From CAVPNY01 sp963706905 (GTDB taxonomy: Bacteria; Chloroflexota; Anaerolineae; Anaerolineales; UBA4823), in assembly GCA_963706905.1 (NCBI GenBank), contig CAVPNY010000017.1, forward strand, positions 62,001 to 126,000: a stretch of DNA of 64,000 nucleotides. The letters are read 5' to 3'. Position numbers and translations under genes: made by a program. The notes beneath the pieces are model-generated. The model saw only the letters and a program-made list of their open reading frames with translations. It was not told where the DNA came from and did not search any database. Shown here one piece after another: positions 1-7,485 of this stretch (position 1 is its first letter; each line of letters starts with the position of its first letter).

Positions 1-104
1 GGGTTGGGCAGGCGAGCGACCACCGCGCTCAAAGCCGGCAGCTCGGCGCCCATCAGCGCCCAGCTGGCCGCCAGCGGCCACCAGGTGCTGACGATGCGTT
101 TCAT
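1..104 (-). CDS. Membrane protein, N-terminal 34 codons only (runs off the left edge)
   Basis: A reading frame opens at an ATG at 104-102 and stays open to the window edge. The N-terminus is MKRIVSTWWPLAASW, followed by a hydrophobic stretch (ALMGAELPALSAVVARL), which suggests a first transmembrane segment of a multi-pass protein. No clear Shine-Dalgarno precedes the ATG. The family cannot be identified from 34 residues. It is co-directional with the downstream-lying arsM gene, whose stop is 61 nt before this start, so it could be transcribed with the arsenic genes. The call as coding is moderate; no function is offered. Confidence 0.4.
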   Translation of the reverse strand, partial: MKRIVSTWWPLAASWALMGAELPALSAVVARLPN

Positions 105-164
105 CGGGAGAGCGGAGACTGGTCGGGGGGAAAGCATCCCCCCATTATACCGCCAGGCAGGCGC

Positions 165-1550
165 TTACTGCTCCTTCATGGCGCTCACGTTCAGGCTGTA
201 GACCAGAGTGCCGTCAGGAGCAGGCCAGGCGGAGCTGCGGGCGATATCCGGTTGGGAGAAGCCAGCCTGGGCGATGAGCGCCAGGTATTCGCGCTCCGGC
301 AGGGCGCCGGTGATACATTCTGACCAGGTCTCGGGATCGCTGCGCATAGCCGGACTAAAAGGTCGATCGGTGACGATGTCGCTGATCGCCAGCCGCCCGC
401 CGGGTTTGAGCACCCGGTAGGCTTCCCGGAAAACCTGGCCTTTGTCCTCCACCAGGTTGATCACGCAGTTGCTCATCACCACATCGATGCTGCCTGCCTC
501 GACGGGTAAATGCCCGGCGTCGCCCTGGCGAAACTCGACATTGGTGTAACCGCGCTGCCGGGCAGTCTGGCGGGCGCGTGCCAGCATCTCCTCGAGCATG
601 TCCACACCGATCACCTTTCCACCTGGGACGACGCGTTGGGCTGCCGGGAAAAGGTCTGCACCGGCTCCACTGCCGATATCCAGCACAACCTCGCCGGGTT
701 GCAGGCTGGCCAGGGCGACCGGGTTTCCGCACCCCAGGGAGATCTCGGCGTCGGTAGGAGGGTTAATGTCTGGGAGGCAACAACTGGCTGCAGCCGGTTG
801 GATCATGTCCAGGGTGATGGAATCTGGATTTGTCGGGGAGGTGGTAGCGGGACTGGTTGGACCACAACAGCTTGTCCCCGTCGTGGCAATCTGGCGATAA
901 TGGGAACGCACAGCTTCGGTCATGGCGGTGATCGGCCTGGCACCCGTCGCCACGAAGATGCTGACGGAGGCTTGCTCATTCAGGGTCTGGGAAGCGGTGC
1001 AGGACTGGCTGGTATCTTCTACCAGCAAATTCACCAATCCTGCCGCGCCCATCCATTCCCGCACCTGCTGGCGGTCAAACCCGAGCCAGACGTCTGCCTG
1101 CTCTTCCCGCAGCCAGGTATAGGGGTGTTGATCCAGGTCGGTGATCACCAGGCGTCCTCCCGGGCGCAAAACTCGGGCAATCTCCAGCAGGGCTGCCTGC
1201 GGTTCTTCAATATGGTGCAGGTACATATTAGCAAGCACGGCGTCAACGCTCTCGTCCGGCAAGGGGATGGCTGGCCCATCGGTCAGGTGGTATTGGATAT
1301 TGGAATAACCAGACAGTTTCTGGCGGGCGACAGCCTGCATCTGCGGGCTGCTGTCGACCAGGTGAACCAACGCCACAGCGGGAGCTAATCCTTCCGAGAG
1401 AAAACCAGTGCCGCCGCCCAGGTCTAATACAACCGAATCCGGATGCAGCCCGGCGCGTTCCAGGGCGATACTGCGCATGGCATCGCTGAACATGCTGGAG
1501 CGCAGTGCGTCCCATTGGTCAGCAATCTGGGAGAAGTAAGGTTGTGACAT
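165..1550 (-). CDS. arsM: Two-domain SAM methyltransferase with a C-terminal arsenite methyltransferase (ArsM) domain
   Basis: A 461-residue protein with two Rossmann methyltransferase domains. The N-terminal one carries motif I VLDLGGGTG at about 41-49 and resembles the generic Methyltransf_11 type. The C-terminal domain (about 225-461) has the ArsM hallmarks: SCCG (Cys228/229), SLGCGNP (Cys274), motif I LDIGSGAG at 290-297, SNCVINL (Cys362) and ECITGAL (Cys412). ArsM converts As(III) to methylated arsenicals using SAM and thiols, and cysteines of this kind bind the arsenic. The ATG at 1550 follows an AGGAGG ribosome site. The gene lies downstream of arsR, and an ArsR-type operator sits in its promoter region, supporting arsenic-inducible expression. 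The unusual point is the extra N-terminal methyltransferase domain; whether it is active is unknown. Family call is strong, substrate of the first domain unknown. Confidence 0.85.
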   Translation of the reverse strand: MSQPYFSQIADQWDALRSSMFSDAMRSIALERAGLHPDSVVLDLGGGTGFLSEGLAPAVALVHLVDSSPQMQAVARQKLSGYSNIQYHLTDGPAIPLPDESVDAVLANMYLHHIEEPQAALLEIARVLRPGGRLVITDLDQHPYTWLREEQADVWLGFDRQQVREWMGAAGLVNLLVEDTSQSCTASQTLNEQASVSIFVATGARPITAMTEAVRSHYRQIATTGTSCCGPTSPATTSPTNPDSITLDMIQPAAASCCLPDINPPTDAEISLGCGNPVALASLQPGEVVLDIGSGAGADLFPAAQRVVPGGKVIGVDMLEEMLARARQTARQRGYTNVEFRQGDAGHLPVEAGSIDVVMSNCVINLVEDKGQVFREAYRVLKPGGRLAISDIVTDRPFSPAMRSDPETWSECITGALPEREYLALIAQAGFSQPDIARSSAWPAPDGTLVYSLNVSAMKEQ

Positions 1551-1577
1551 TGGAAACCTCCTGATGAGAACACTATT

Positions 1578-1593
1578 ATCGTAAAAATACGAT
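1578..1593 (-). promoter_or_regulatory. Probable ArsR operator upstream of the arsM-like gene
   Basis: Inverted repeat ATCGTA-4nt-TACGAT, 28 nt upstream of the arsM-like start codon. The half-sites are the same as those in the arsR promoter (1943-1958). On the minus strand the sequence reads straight into GATAAT, a plausible -10 box, so bound repressor would block polymerase. Binding by the adjacent ArsR is inferred from the shared motif. Confidence 0.7.
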
Positions 1594-1641
1594 ATATTCT
1601 GACCTAATTAATCCCGGGAGAGTCGAGCGCCCGGGTTGGGT

Positions 1642-1941
1642 TTAGAAGCTGCTGTTAACCCTGGATTTGAACCACTCCAGGTTGTCGATATCAATACAAT
1701 AACAGGTGGCTGGCCCTTCTATCTCGCCGCGGATTAAGCCGGCTTCTTTGAGCACCTTGATGTGCTGCGATACCGTGGACTGGGCCAGGGGCAGGACCGC
1801 GACGATGTCGTTGCAGATACAGGATTGGCATTCTGCCAGCTGATGCAGTATTTCCATGCGCACTGGATTTCCGAGAGCCTTGAACATTTTTGCCAGGCGC
1901 AGTTCGTCTGCGGTTAATTCTGAAGTTCTGGTCGCTTTCAT
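1642..1941 (-). CDS. arsR: ArsR-family metalloregulatory repressor
   Basis: A 99-residue winged-helix protein of the ArsR/SmtB family. It contains the typical start of the fold (LRLAKMFKALGNPVRMEIL), a cysteine-rich metal-sensing region in the alpha-3 helix (ECQSCICND, a variant of the ELCVCDL motif) and the recognition helix AQSTVSQHIKVLKEAGL. A second cysteine pair (CYC) lies near the C-terminus. Members release DNA when As(III) or Sb(III) binds the cysteines. The start at 1941 is chosen because a TTGACA/TAAAAT promoter (1977-1949) puts the transcription start almost exactly there, giving a leaderless mRNA; an ATG one codon upstream (1944) is the alternative. An operator palindrome covers the -10 box, indicating autoregulation, and the arsM-like gene follows. 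Confidence 0.85.
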   Translation of the reverse strand: MKATRTSELTADELRLAKMFKALGNPVRMEILHQLAECQSCICNDIVAVLPLAQSTVSQHIKVLKEAGLIRGEIEGPATCYCIDIDNLEWFKSRVNSSF

Positions 1942-1942
1942 C

Positions 1943-1977
1943 ATCGTAATTTTACGATAAAGGGATTTGCCTGTCAA
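1943..1977 (-). promoter_or_regulatory. arsR promoter with overlapping ArsR operator
   Basis: Reading the minus strand, TTGACA (1977-1972) and TAAAAT (1954-1949) are separated by 17 nt. The perfect palindrome ATCGTAA-2nt-TTACGAT at 1943-1958 covers the whole -10 box and reaches the start codon. The expected transcription start falls at about 1941-1944, on the tandem ATG codons, so the transcript has essentially no leader. Promoter and operator are seen directly; repression by ArsR is inferred. Confidence 0.75.
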
Positions 1978-2069
1978 GAGTGATTTTCTCCATAATTGAA
2001 TTAAAATAAATATCGGATGAAAAAAGGGGAGATTTTTGTTAAAATAAAAGGTACAGAAGGAGGTAGAAG

Positions 2070-2142
2070 GCCCGCTGAAGATTGGGGAGGTGGGCAGCTC
2101 TTAGACTAAGTGAGTAACCAAATTCTTACTCCCCGGTTTTTT
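2070..2142 (+). promoter_or_regulatory. Possible structured leader or attenuator upstream of mscL
   Basis: The 5' region of mscL can form two small hairpins: GCCCGC (2070-2075) with GTGGGC (2090-2095), and GAGTAA (2112-2117) with TTACTC (2126-2131), the latter followed closely by six T residues (2137-2142). This resembles a weak intrinsic terminator inside a leader. I could not match it to a known riboswitch class, and the stems are short, so this is a tentative structural note only. Confidence 0.25.
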
Positions 2143-2185
2143 CATCGATTCTGATCGAGATCATTTTTAAAAAAAGGAGACTATT

Positions 2186-2545
2186 ATGTTGAAAGAATTT
2201 CGTGATTTTGCCCTCAAAGGCAATGTAATCGATCTGGCTGTTGCCGTGATCATCGGCATCGCGTTTGGCACCGTTGTCCTCTCTCTGGTCAACGATATCA
2301 TTATGCCGATTGTGGGAGTGCTGCTGGGCGGCGTCGACTTTGCCAGCCTGTCGATTCAAGTTGGGGAAGCCATGATCATGTATGGCAAGTTCATCCAGGC
2401 CATCGTCAATTTCTTGATTATCGCTTTCGTCTTGTTCCTGATCGTAAAGGCTGTCAACAGCATGCGCAAGCCGGCCCCTCCGCCTGGACCGTCCGCTGAG
2501 GAGACGCTGCTGACCGAGATTCGCGACCTGCTCAAGACGCGCTAA
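2186..2545 (+). CDS. mscL: Large-conductance mechanosensitive channel MscL
   Basis: A 119-residue protein with the full MscL layout. It has a short N-terminal amphipathic helix (MLKEFRDFALKGNVIDLAVAV), a pore-lining TM1 rich in Gly/Ala (VIIGIAFGTVVLSLVNDIIMP), a short extracellular loop, TM2 (QAIVNFLIIAFVLFLIVKA) and a cytoplasmic C-terminal helix (AEETLLTEIRDLL). The length is normal for the family. The channel is a pentamer in the inner membrane that opens under membrane tension to release osmolytes. An AAGGAG ribosome site lies 7 nt before the ATG. The next gene (HdeD/DUF4332-like) starts 25 nt downstream with its own ribosome site, so the two probably form an envelope-stress operon. Confidence 0.97.
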   Translation: MLKEFRDFALKGNVIDLAVAVIIGIAFGTVVLSLVNDIIMPIVGVLLGGVDFASLSIQVGEAMIMYGKFIQAIVNFLIIAFVLFLIVKAVNSMRKPAPPPGPSAEETLLTEIRDLLKTR

Positions 2546-2570
2546 TTATTTTTACAAAGGAGAGTTCTTT

Positions 2571-3968
2571 ATGACCGCACAAGCAACACTATCTAAATCT
2601 GAGCAGTCAATCATTCCCTGGTGGCTGGTGCTCATCCAGGGCATTGCTGCCATACTGATCGGCTTTTTCCTGCTGATCAGCCCGGCAACCACGACATTTG
2701 TCATAATCCAATTCCTTGGGTTTTACTGGTTGATCAGCGGGATCTTTGGGATCATCTCCATCTTCTTTGATCATAGAATGTGGGGATGGAAGCTGATCGC
2801 TGGTTTACTGGGAATACTCGCCGGGGTCCTGATTATCCAGAATCCTTTGTGGAGTACCGTTCTGGTCCCAACGACCCTGATCATCGTCATGGGAATCGAG
2901 GGTTTGATCATCGGCTTCATCAATCTGATCCAGGCCTTCCGGGGCGGTGGCTGGGGGATCGGTGTGCTGGGTGTGCTAAGCATCCTCTTCGGCCTGGTCT
3001 TGCTTGGTAATCCCTTCCTGGCAGCTCTGGGTTTGCCGTTCATCCTCGGCATCCTGGGGATCGTCTTTGGTGTGATCGCCATCTTTGGGGCGTTCCGAAT
3101 CCGAAGTGCGGAAAATGCAGCCAAGCAAGTCAGTCAGGCTGTGCCTGCTGCCCGGACAGGAGCTGTCCCCGCAATGGAGACCATGGTTGCCAAAACTGAA
3201 GCGGCCGGGGCAGGGGTCGTTTCATCTGCCGGGGCAGGAGGCGCAGCCGCAGGAGCTGGCGCGGCGGCCGCGGGGGCAACCGCTTTCGCAGCAGCTGAAT
3301 CTGTGGTGGAAGAAACCAAGGAAAAACCAGTTGATGTAGTCGAAGCTGTCGGTGACAAGGTTGAGGATATCCCGGAAAAAGCGGCCGAGATAACTGGAGA
3401 TGCCGTTGAAAAAGTTGGCGATGTCGCTGAAGGCGCTGTCGACACGGTCTCTGCCGGGGTTGCCGGTGCAGTCGCGGCAGTCGCCGGGACGGTCGATGAA
3501 ATTGTCCCAGACGTTAAGCTGGGAGACCTCGATTTCAGCGATCTGGATGAGAATGCCAAGTTCGGTTATGCGCTTGAGTACATCGAGGGCATCGGGCCGG
3601 CCTTCGCCGAAAAACTCCACGCGATCGGTGTCACCACCATCCTGGCTTTCTTTGAGCGCGGCGTGACCTCCAAGGGCCGGGATGAGCTGGCTGAGCTTTC
3701 TGGCATCAGCGGGAAGTTGATCCTGGAATGGATCAACCATGTCGACCTGTATCGCATCAAAGGAGTTGGCTCTGAATACGCCGACCTGCTGGAGGCGGCC
3801 GGGGTCGACACCGTGGTTGAGCTGGCTAATCGCAACGCTACCAATCTATTCAATAAATTGGTGGCAGTGAACGAGGAAAAGAAACTGGTGCGCAGGACGC
3901 CGGTGGAGTTGCAAGTCAAGGAATGGGTCGATCAAGCCAAGACCCTACCACGCAAGGTTATGTATTAA
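2571..3968 (+). CDS. HdeD-family (DUF308) membrane protein with C-terminal DUF4332 helix-hairpin-helix domain
   Basis: A 465-residue chimera. Residues about 15-170 hold six hydrophobic segments arranged as short pairs with Gly-rich turns, typical of HdeD/DUF308 acid-resistance membrane proteins. Residues about 180-325 form a low-complexity, Ala/Val/Glu/Gly-rich linker with amphipathic-helix character. The C-terminus (about 330-465) contains two helix-hairpin-helix-like units, YIEGIGPAFAEKLHAIGV and RIKGVGSEYADLLEAAGV, matching DUF4332. Such HhH modules usually bind DNA or proteins; their role when tethered to a membrane is not established. The gene has a GGAGAG ribosome site, follows mscL and ends before a strong intrinsic terminator. 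An envelope-stress role is inferred from context only. Confidence 0.75.
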   Translation: MTAQATLSKSEQSIIPWWLVLIQGIAAILIGFFLLISPATTTFVIIQFLGFYWLISGIFGIISIFFDHRMWGWKLIAGLLGILAGVLIIQNPLWSTVLVPTTLIIVMGIEGLIIGFINLIQAFRGGGWGIGVLGVLSILFGLVLLGNPFLAALGLPFILGILGIVFGVIAIFGAFRIRSAENAAKQVSQAVPAARTGAVPAMETMVAKTEAAGAGVVSSAGAGGAAAGAGAAAAGATAFAAAESVVEETKEKPVDVVEAVGDKVEDIPEKAAEITGDAVEKVGDVAEGAVDTVSAGVAGAVAAVAGTVDEIVPDVKLGDLDFSDLDENAKFGYALEYIEGIGPAFAEKLHAIGVTTILAFFERGVTSKGRDELAELSGISGKLILEWINHVDLYRIKGVGSEYADLLEAAGVDTVVELANRNATNLFNKLVAVNEEKKLVRRTPVELQVKEWVDQAKTLPRKVMY

Positions 3969-4003
3969 AGTCGTCAGAACCATCCTGTAAATGCATGGAT
4001 CTG

Positions 4004-4041
4004 TCAGGGCAGGAACTCAGCTTCCTGCCCTGATCTTTTTT
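4004..4041 (+). terminator. Rho-independent terminator after the mscL/HdeD operon
   Basis: A perfect 12-bp stem, TCAGGGCAGGAA (4004-4015) with TTCCTGCCCTGA (4022-4033), has a 6-nt loop and is followed by TCTTTTTT. It lies 36 nt after the stop of the HdeD/DUF4332 gene and before the CPBP protease gene, so it ends the mscL unit. Confidence 0.93.
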
Positions 4042-4092
4042 ATAAGGTAAAATCAGGTGGTGATTTGAAAAATTGCCGGTGGAGCTGATTGA

Positions 4093-5022
4093 ATGACATT
4101 CCCATCTTTTCTCGATGCTGCCCAAAATGAAAAACACACCCCCTGGCGCTATATCGCCGGGACATTGCTGATCCTGTTTATCTGGCTGGGGATTGGCAGC
4201 GTGGTGAGCGCTGTCATGATCGTTTTTTTCGTTGTGCTGGGCGATCTGAATTTGCAGGATCTGACTCAGCTGACTCTCAATTTATCTGCCATTGGCATGA
4301 TCCCGTATTATCTGGTCCTGAGCGCCGGTTTTATTATTTTCTTCCTGGGGATCTGGCTGACGGTGGTCCTGGTTCACGGTCGTTCCCTGCGCACACTGGT
4401 CACTGGAGCCCCCCGGGTAAACTGGCGGCGCATCTGGCTGGGTGGAGGAATTTGGGTCTTGCTGGCGGTGGCTGCCAGTCTGGTGGAATACCTGATCTGG
4501 CCGGAGACTTTTACACTCCGCTTTGACTGGCGCGTCTTCCTGCCTTTCTTTCTCCTGGCGATTTTCCTGACCCCTATCCAAACTACCAGCGAGGAGTTAT
4601 TCTTTCGCGGGTATCTGGTGCAAGGCGGTAGCTTGATCTCGCGCAACGCCATCTTCCTCTCGCTCTGGTCAGGGATCCTGTTCACCATACCGCACCTGGC
4701 AAATCCTGAGGTGGCAGCCAACCTGGTGCTGGTCTCGCTGACTTATTTCGTGCTGGGCGCTTTTCTGGCCTGGATCTCCATAAAGGACGGTACTCTGGAG
4801 CTGGCCCTTGGCGTCCACGCTGGCAATAACCTGTTCGCAGCCCTGGCGGTCACCTTCCCGGATTCAGCGCTGCCTACGCCGGCAATTTTCTACACGACCC
4901 ATTTCGATCCGCTTTTCAGCCTGCTTGTCCAGGTGCTTGCCTGCATCCTGTTCTACCTGGCAGTTTTCGGCTGGCGCAAACGCCCGATAACTGCCGTAGA
5001 AACCCCTTCATTCACTGATTGA
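4093..5022 (+). CDS. CPBP-family intramembrane metalloprotease
   Basis: A 309-residue multi-pass protein with about eight hydrophobic segments. It carries the CPBP (Abi, CAAX-processing) motifs: EELFFR with Glu167, Glu168 and Arg172; a histidine in FTIPH (His201); and HAGNN with His242 and Asn246. These residues coordinate the metal and water in Rce1-like enzymes. Substrates in bacteria are mostly unknown; roles in peptide processing, bacteriocin immunity and stress signalling are described for relatives. The gene starts 52 nt after a strong terminator, so it probably has its own promoter, and ppsR follows after 6 nt in the same transcript. The functional link between the two is unclear. Confidence 0.9.
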   Translation: MTFPSFLDAAQNEKHTPWRYIAGTLLILFIWLGIGSVVSAVMIVFFVVLGDLNLQDLTQLTLNLSAIGMIPYYLVLSAGFIIFFLGIWLTVVLVHGRSLRTLVTGAPRVNWRRIWLGGGIWVLLAVAASLVEYLIWPETFTLRFDWRVFLPFFLLAIFLTPIQTTSEELFFRGYLVQGGSLISRNAIFLSLWSGILFTIPHLANPEVAANLVLVSLTYFVLGAFLAWISIKDGTLELALGVHAGNNLFAALAVTFPDSALPTPAIFYTTHFDPLFSLLVQVLACILFYLAVFGWRKRPITAVETPSFTD

Positions 5023-5028
5023 TGCCCA

Positions 5029-5853
5029 ATGTATCACATTTTCGCTGCTTCTGATGCGACTGGAACCACCGCTGAGCGAGTGTTGCGCGCGGCCCTCACC
5101 CAGTTTGAACCAGATCAAGTGACGATCACGCGCTACGGCAGTGTGCGCACTTCAGCCAGGATTCGGGAGATCGTGCATGAAGCCGCCCAGGCGAAGGGCT
5201 TTATTGTGCACACCTTCGTCAGCGATGAGCTGCGAGCAGTGATCCTGAATGAGGGGCGCGATCACAGCGTTACGACCATTGACCTGATGGGTCCCCTGCT
5301 GGCGCGCCTCTCCGACCTGATGGCCACGCAGCCCAAGGCCCAACCAGGCCTGTTCAACCCATTTGATCCCAGCTACCTGCAGCGCATTGAAGCCATTGAT
5401 TTCACTGTCCGGCATGATGATGGGCGGAATACCCACGAACTGGATCAGGCTGAGATCGTCCTGGTGGGCGTCTCGCGCACCTCCAAGACGCCATTGAGTT
5501 TTTACCTGGGTTACCGGGGTTGGAAGGTAGCTAATGTGCCGATTGCCTTGAGCGTCGATCCACCCAAAGCGCTATTTGATCTGCCGAAACGGCGGGTGGT
5601 AGGCCTGACAGTCCGACCAGATCGGCTGTCGGACTTGCGCCGGGTGCGCGCCTCGCGCATCGGCACCCACGCCCTCGGGTATGCCGACATGGACTATATC
5701 CGCAAAGAAATGGAATACGCCTATGAAATCTTCGATCGCCGCCGGGACTGGCCCCTGGTCGACGTCTCAGCAAAATCGATTGAAGAAGCTGCGGTCGAAG
5801 TGGTCACCCTGTTAGGACATAAGATCGATAAAGGGGAAAGTATCGATTATTAG
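5029..5853 (+). CDS. ppsR: PEP synthase / pyruvate phosphate dikinase regulatory protein (DUF299)
   Basis: A 274-residue member of the DUF299 bifunctional regulators. The N-terminus FAASDATGTTAERVLRAALTQF and the P-loop-like GVSRTSKTPLSFYLGYRGWKVANVP are the family hallmarks. These enzymes switch PEP synthase or PPDK off and on by ADP-dependent phosphorylation and Pi-dependent dephosphorylation of a threonine next to the catalytic histidine, so the protein controls the pyruvate/PEP node. The target enzyme is not in the window. An fbp gene at 25.7 kb fits a gluconeogenic capacity. The gene is 6 nt behind the CPBP protease gene and converges on the lipoprotein gene with only 8 nt between stops. 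Confidence 0.93.
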   Translation: MYHIFAASDATGTTAERVLRAALTQFEPDQVTITRYGSVRTSARIREIVHEAAQAKGFIVHTFVSDELRAVILNEGRDHSVTTIDLMGPLLARLSDLMATQPKAQPGLFNPFDPSYLQRIEAIDFTVRHDDGRNTHELDQAEIVLVGVSRTSKTPLSFYLGYRGWKVANVPIALSVDPPKALFDLPKRRVVGLTVRPDRLSDLRRVRASRIGTHALGYADMDYIRKEMEYAYEIFDRRRDWPLVDVSAKSIEEAAVEVVTLLGHKIDKGESIDY

Positions 5854-5861
5854 CGATCTCA

Positions 5862-7400
5862 CTATTTGATCAGCCAGCTGGCCCACAGGGCAGTCCATCC
5901 CTCGTAGATATCTTCGAGTGTATCTGGGTCGACGATCGCCATGGTCGTCTGGTCGTTCTCGTGGTAGATAGTGGACAGTAAGACAGGCTGCCCGTCTAAC
6001 CGATGGCCGCGGGTTATGTGTCGACCTGCCAGATGAGCTATTGTTCTGAGAGAGTTTGCATCTAAAACCTCGGTCCACCCCTGATCCATCCAGGAACGCA
6101 GGAAAAGACTCTGGCCATCCGCCGAGAATTCCAAATCTGTAGCATCGGTATCCAGATGAACAAGTTGCGCGGCGGTGGCAAACTCGATCACTTCCAATCC
6201 GTGGGAGGTCTCGCTGAACTGCCAGTTGCCATCTTCATCCTGAAATGAGTCGGCTGTGCGACTGAGAATATACATGCGGGAGCCGTCTGGTGAGAGCACT
6301 GCAGTCTTGAAGTAACCATCCAGAGTCTTGGCATGCGCTGTCCCGGCTGTGAGGGCCAGCAGGCGCTCGAGCCAGGAGGTGGCAGGCAGGATATCTGCGC
6401 TGCGGATTGTCCGCGCATTGATGTCCACCGTGGTCAGGCGGTCTGCGTCGGCATGGACGATGTACAGCGCCTCCTGGTCGGGAGCATAGACGATGGCTGG
6501 CTCCCAACTCTCAAATCCTTCTGGATCGTCTTCGATCTCCTCGACCTTTTTGTTCCCGTAGATTACACTGGCCAGGGGGGTACTCCACAGGGGTTCCAAA
6601 GTGGTCGAATCCAGCAGCGCGACCTGAGCCATCTGGCTGGTTTGATCGTCTGGATTTTCTGCGCTGCCGTACGCGACCAAAGCAGAGCCATCGCGGGTGA
6701 ATTCCAGCATGGTTGGGTTGAGACCCACCGCTCTTTCAGCCTGCAATGTTTGGGTCACGTTGTCAATAACAGCGACCTGGGAGCTGTCCGAAGCGCGGCC
6801 TTGTTCAGACATTGCACCGGTTGCGGTTATCGCCAGTTTCTGTCCATCAGGGCTGTAGGCGATGGCGGTGATCCAATCTTCAAATTCTATGGGGGATTTT
6901 ATTAGCTGCCAGTTCTTTAAATCGATCCACTCCAAAACACTGTTCCTACCATCCTCTCGATCAGAAACGGTCAAAGCCAACAGGCTACCGTCTGGTGAAA
7001 AGGAATGGAAGAACTGGTAACCGAGCGAGATGGGTTCATATGCGCACAGAGGCTGACCGGTTGACGCGTCAACCGGAAATAAGAGGTGCCCTGACTGGCG
7101 ATCGCTCCAGGTATACATCAGCACGCTTTTCGGGAGGGGGGCCGGGCTGCATCCCTGTGGATGGGCTAATATCTTAGAGGAGACAGGCGTGGCTTTAGGC
7201 GCCTCTTCTGGGGTCAGAAGAATAGAGTTTGTCGGCGGTGCTGCTACAACGGTTGGCTCAGCTTCACCCATCTGGGATGGGGTGGGTTCTTCGTTAGGTT
7301 TCTGGCTATCCAAGGCGACCGGTATTAACCCGGAGCAGGCAGAAAGTGCCAGCATAGCGACCAGACTTAAAGTTGCCCATTGGGAAAGTTTTCTTAACAC
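5862..7400 (-). CDS. Lipoprotein with WD40/YVTN-like beta-propeller repeats
   Basis: A 512-residue exported protein. The N-terminus has a lipoprotein signal peptide ending in LALSACSG, so Cys22 would be lipidated. A Pro/Thr/Glu-rich linker of about 50 residues follows. From about residue 90 there are repeated SPDGSLLALT, SPDGQKLAIT, SPDGSRMYIL and SADGQSLFLR motifs typical of WD40/TolB-like propeller blades. No catalytic motif is visible, so it is probably a surface binding or sensing protein. Its promoter matches that of the neighbouring ECF sigma operon in sequence and spacing, so it is likely a target of that sigma factor. Ligand unknown. Confidence 0.75.
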   Translation of the reverse strand: MLRKLSQWATLSLVAMLALSACSGLIPVALDSQKPNEEPTPSQMGEAEPTVVAAPPTNSILLTPEEAPKATPVSSKILAHPQGCSPAPLPKSVLMYTWSDRQSGHLLFPVDASTGQPLCAYEPISLGYQFFHSFSPDGSLLALTVSDREDGRNSVLEWIDLKNWQLIKSPIEFEDWITAIAYSPDGQKLAITATGAMSEQGRASDSSQVAVIDNVTQTLQAERAVGLNPTMLEFTRDGSALVAYGSAENPDDQTSQMAQVALLDSTTLEPLWSTPLASVIYGNKKVEEIEDDPEGFESWEPAIVYAPDQEALYIVHADADRLTTVDINARTIRSADILPATSWLERLLALTAGTAHAKTLDGYFKTAVLSPDGSRMYILSRTADSFQDEDGNWQFSETSHGLEVIEFATAAQLVHLDTDATDLEFSADGQSLFLRSWMDQGWTEVLDANSLRTIAHLAGRHITRGHRLDGQPVLLSTIYHENDQTTMAIVDPDTLEDIYEGWTALWASWLIK

Positions 7401-7455
7401 GGGATTCCTCCGGCGGGATGTGTTTTCATGAAATCAAAATCCTTCTTTTGAATTC

Positions 7456-7482
7456 ATACACCGCTGGATCACTTCTGGTTCC
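7456..7482 (-). promoter_or_regulatory. ECF-type promoter of the lipoprotein gene
   Basis: On the minus strand, GGAACC (7482-7477) and CGGTGTAT (7463-7456) are separated by 13 nt. The same two boxes with the same 13-nt gap precede the ECF sigma gene (8930-8904), and the shared sequence extends upstream as AATATGGAACCAGA. GGAAC is the classic ECF -35 element. The -35 lies just upstream of the stop codon of the preceding anti-sigma gene. Recognition by the adjacent sigma factor is inferred. Confidence 0.7.
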
Positions 7483-7485
7483 ATA

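Noticed and set aside
510..1388. Long plus-strand open frame (292 codons) opposite arsM
   Set aside because: It is the complement of the methyltransferase gene, with no recognisable motifs and no ribosome site; arsM has full family motifs.
2040..2142. Possible known riboswitch before mscL
   Set aside because: No match to a c-di-AMP (ydaO) or magnesium (M-box) consensus that I could recognise; kept only as a weak structural note.
3134..3559. 141-codon minus-strand frame in the HdeD/DUF4332 gene
   Set aside because: It arises from the low-complexity Ala/Val/Glu linker read backwards.
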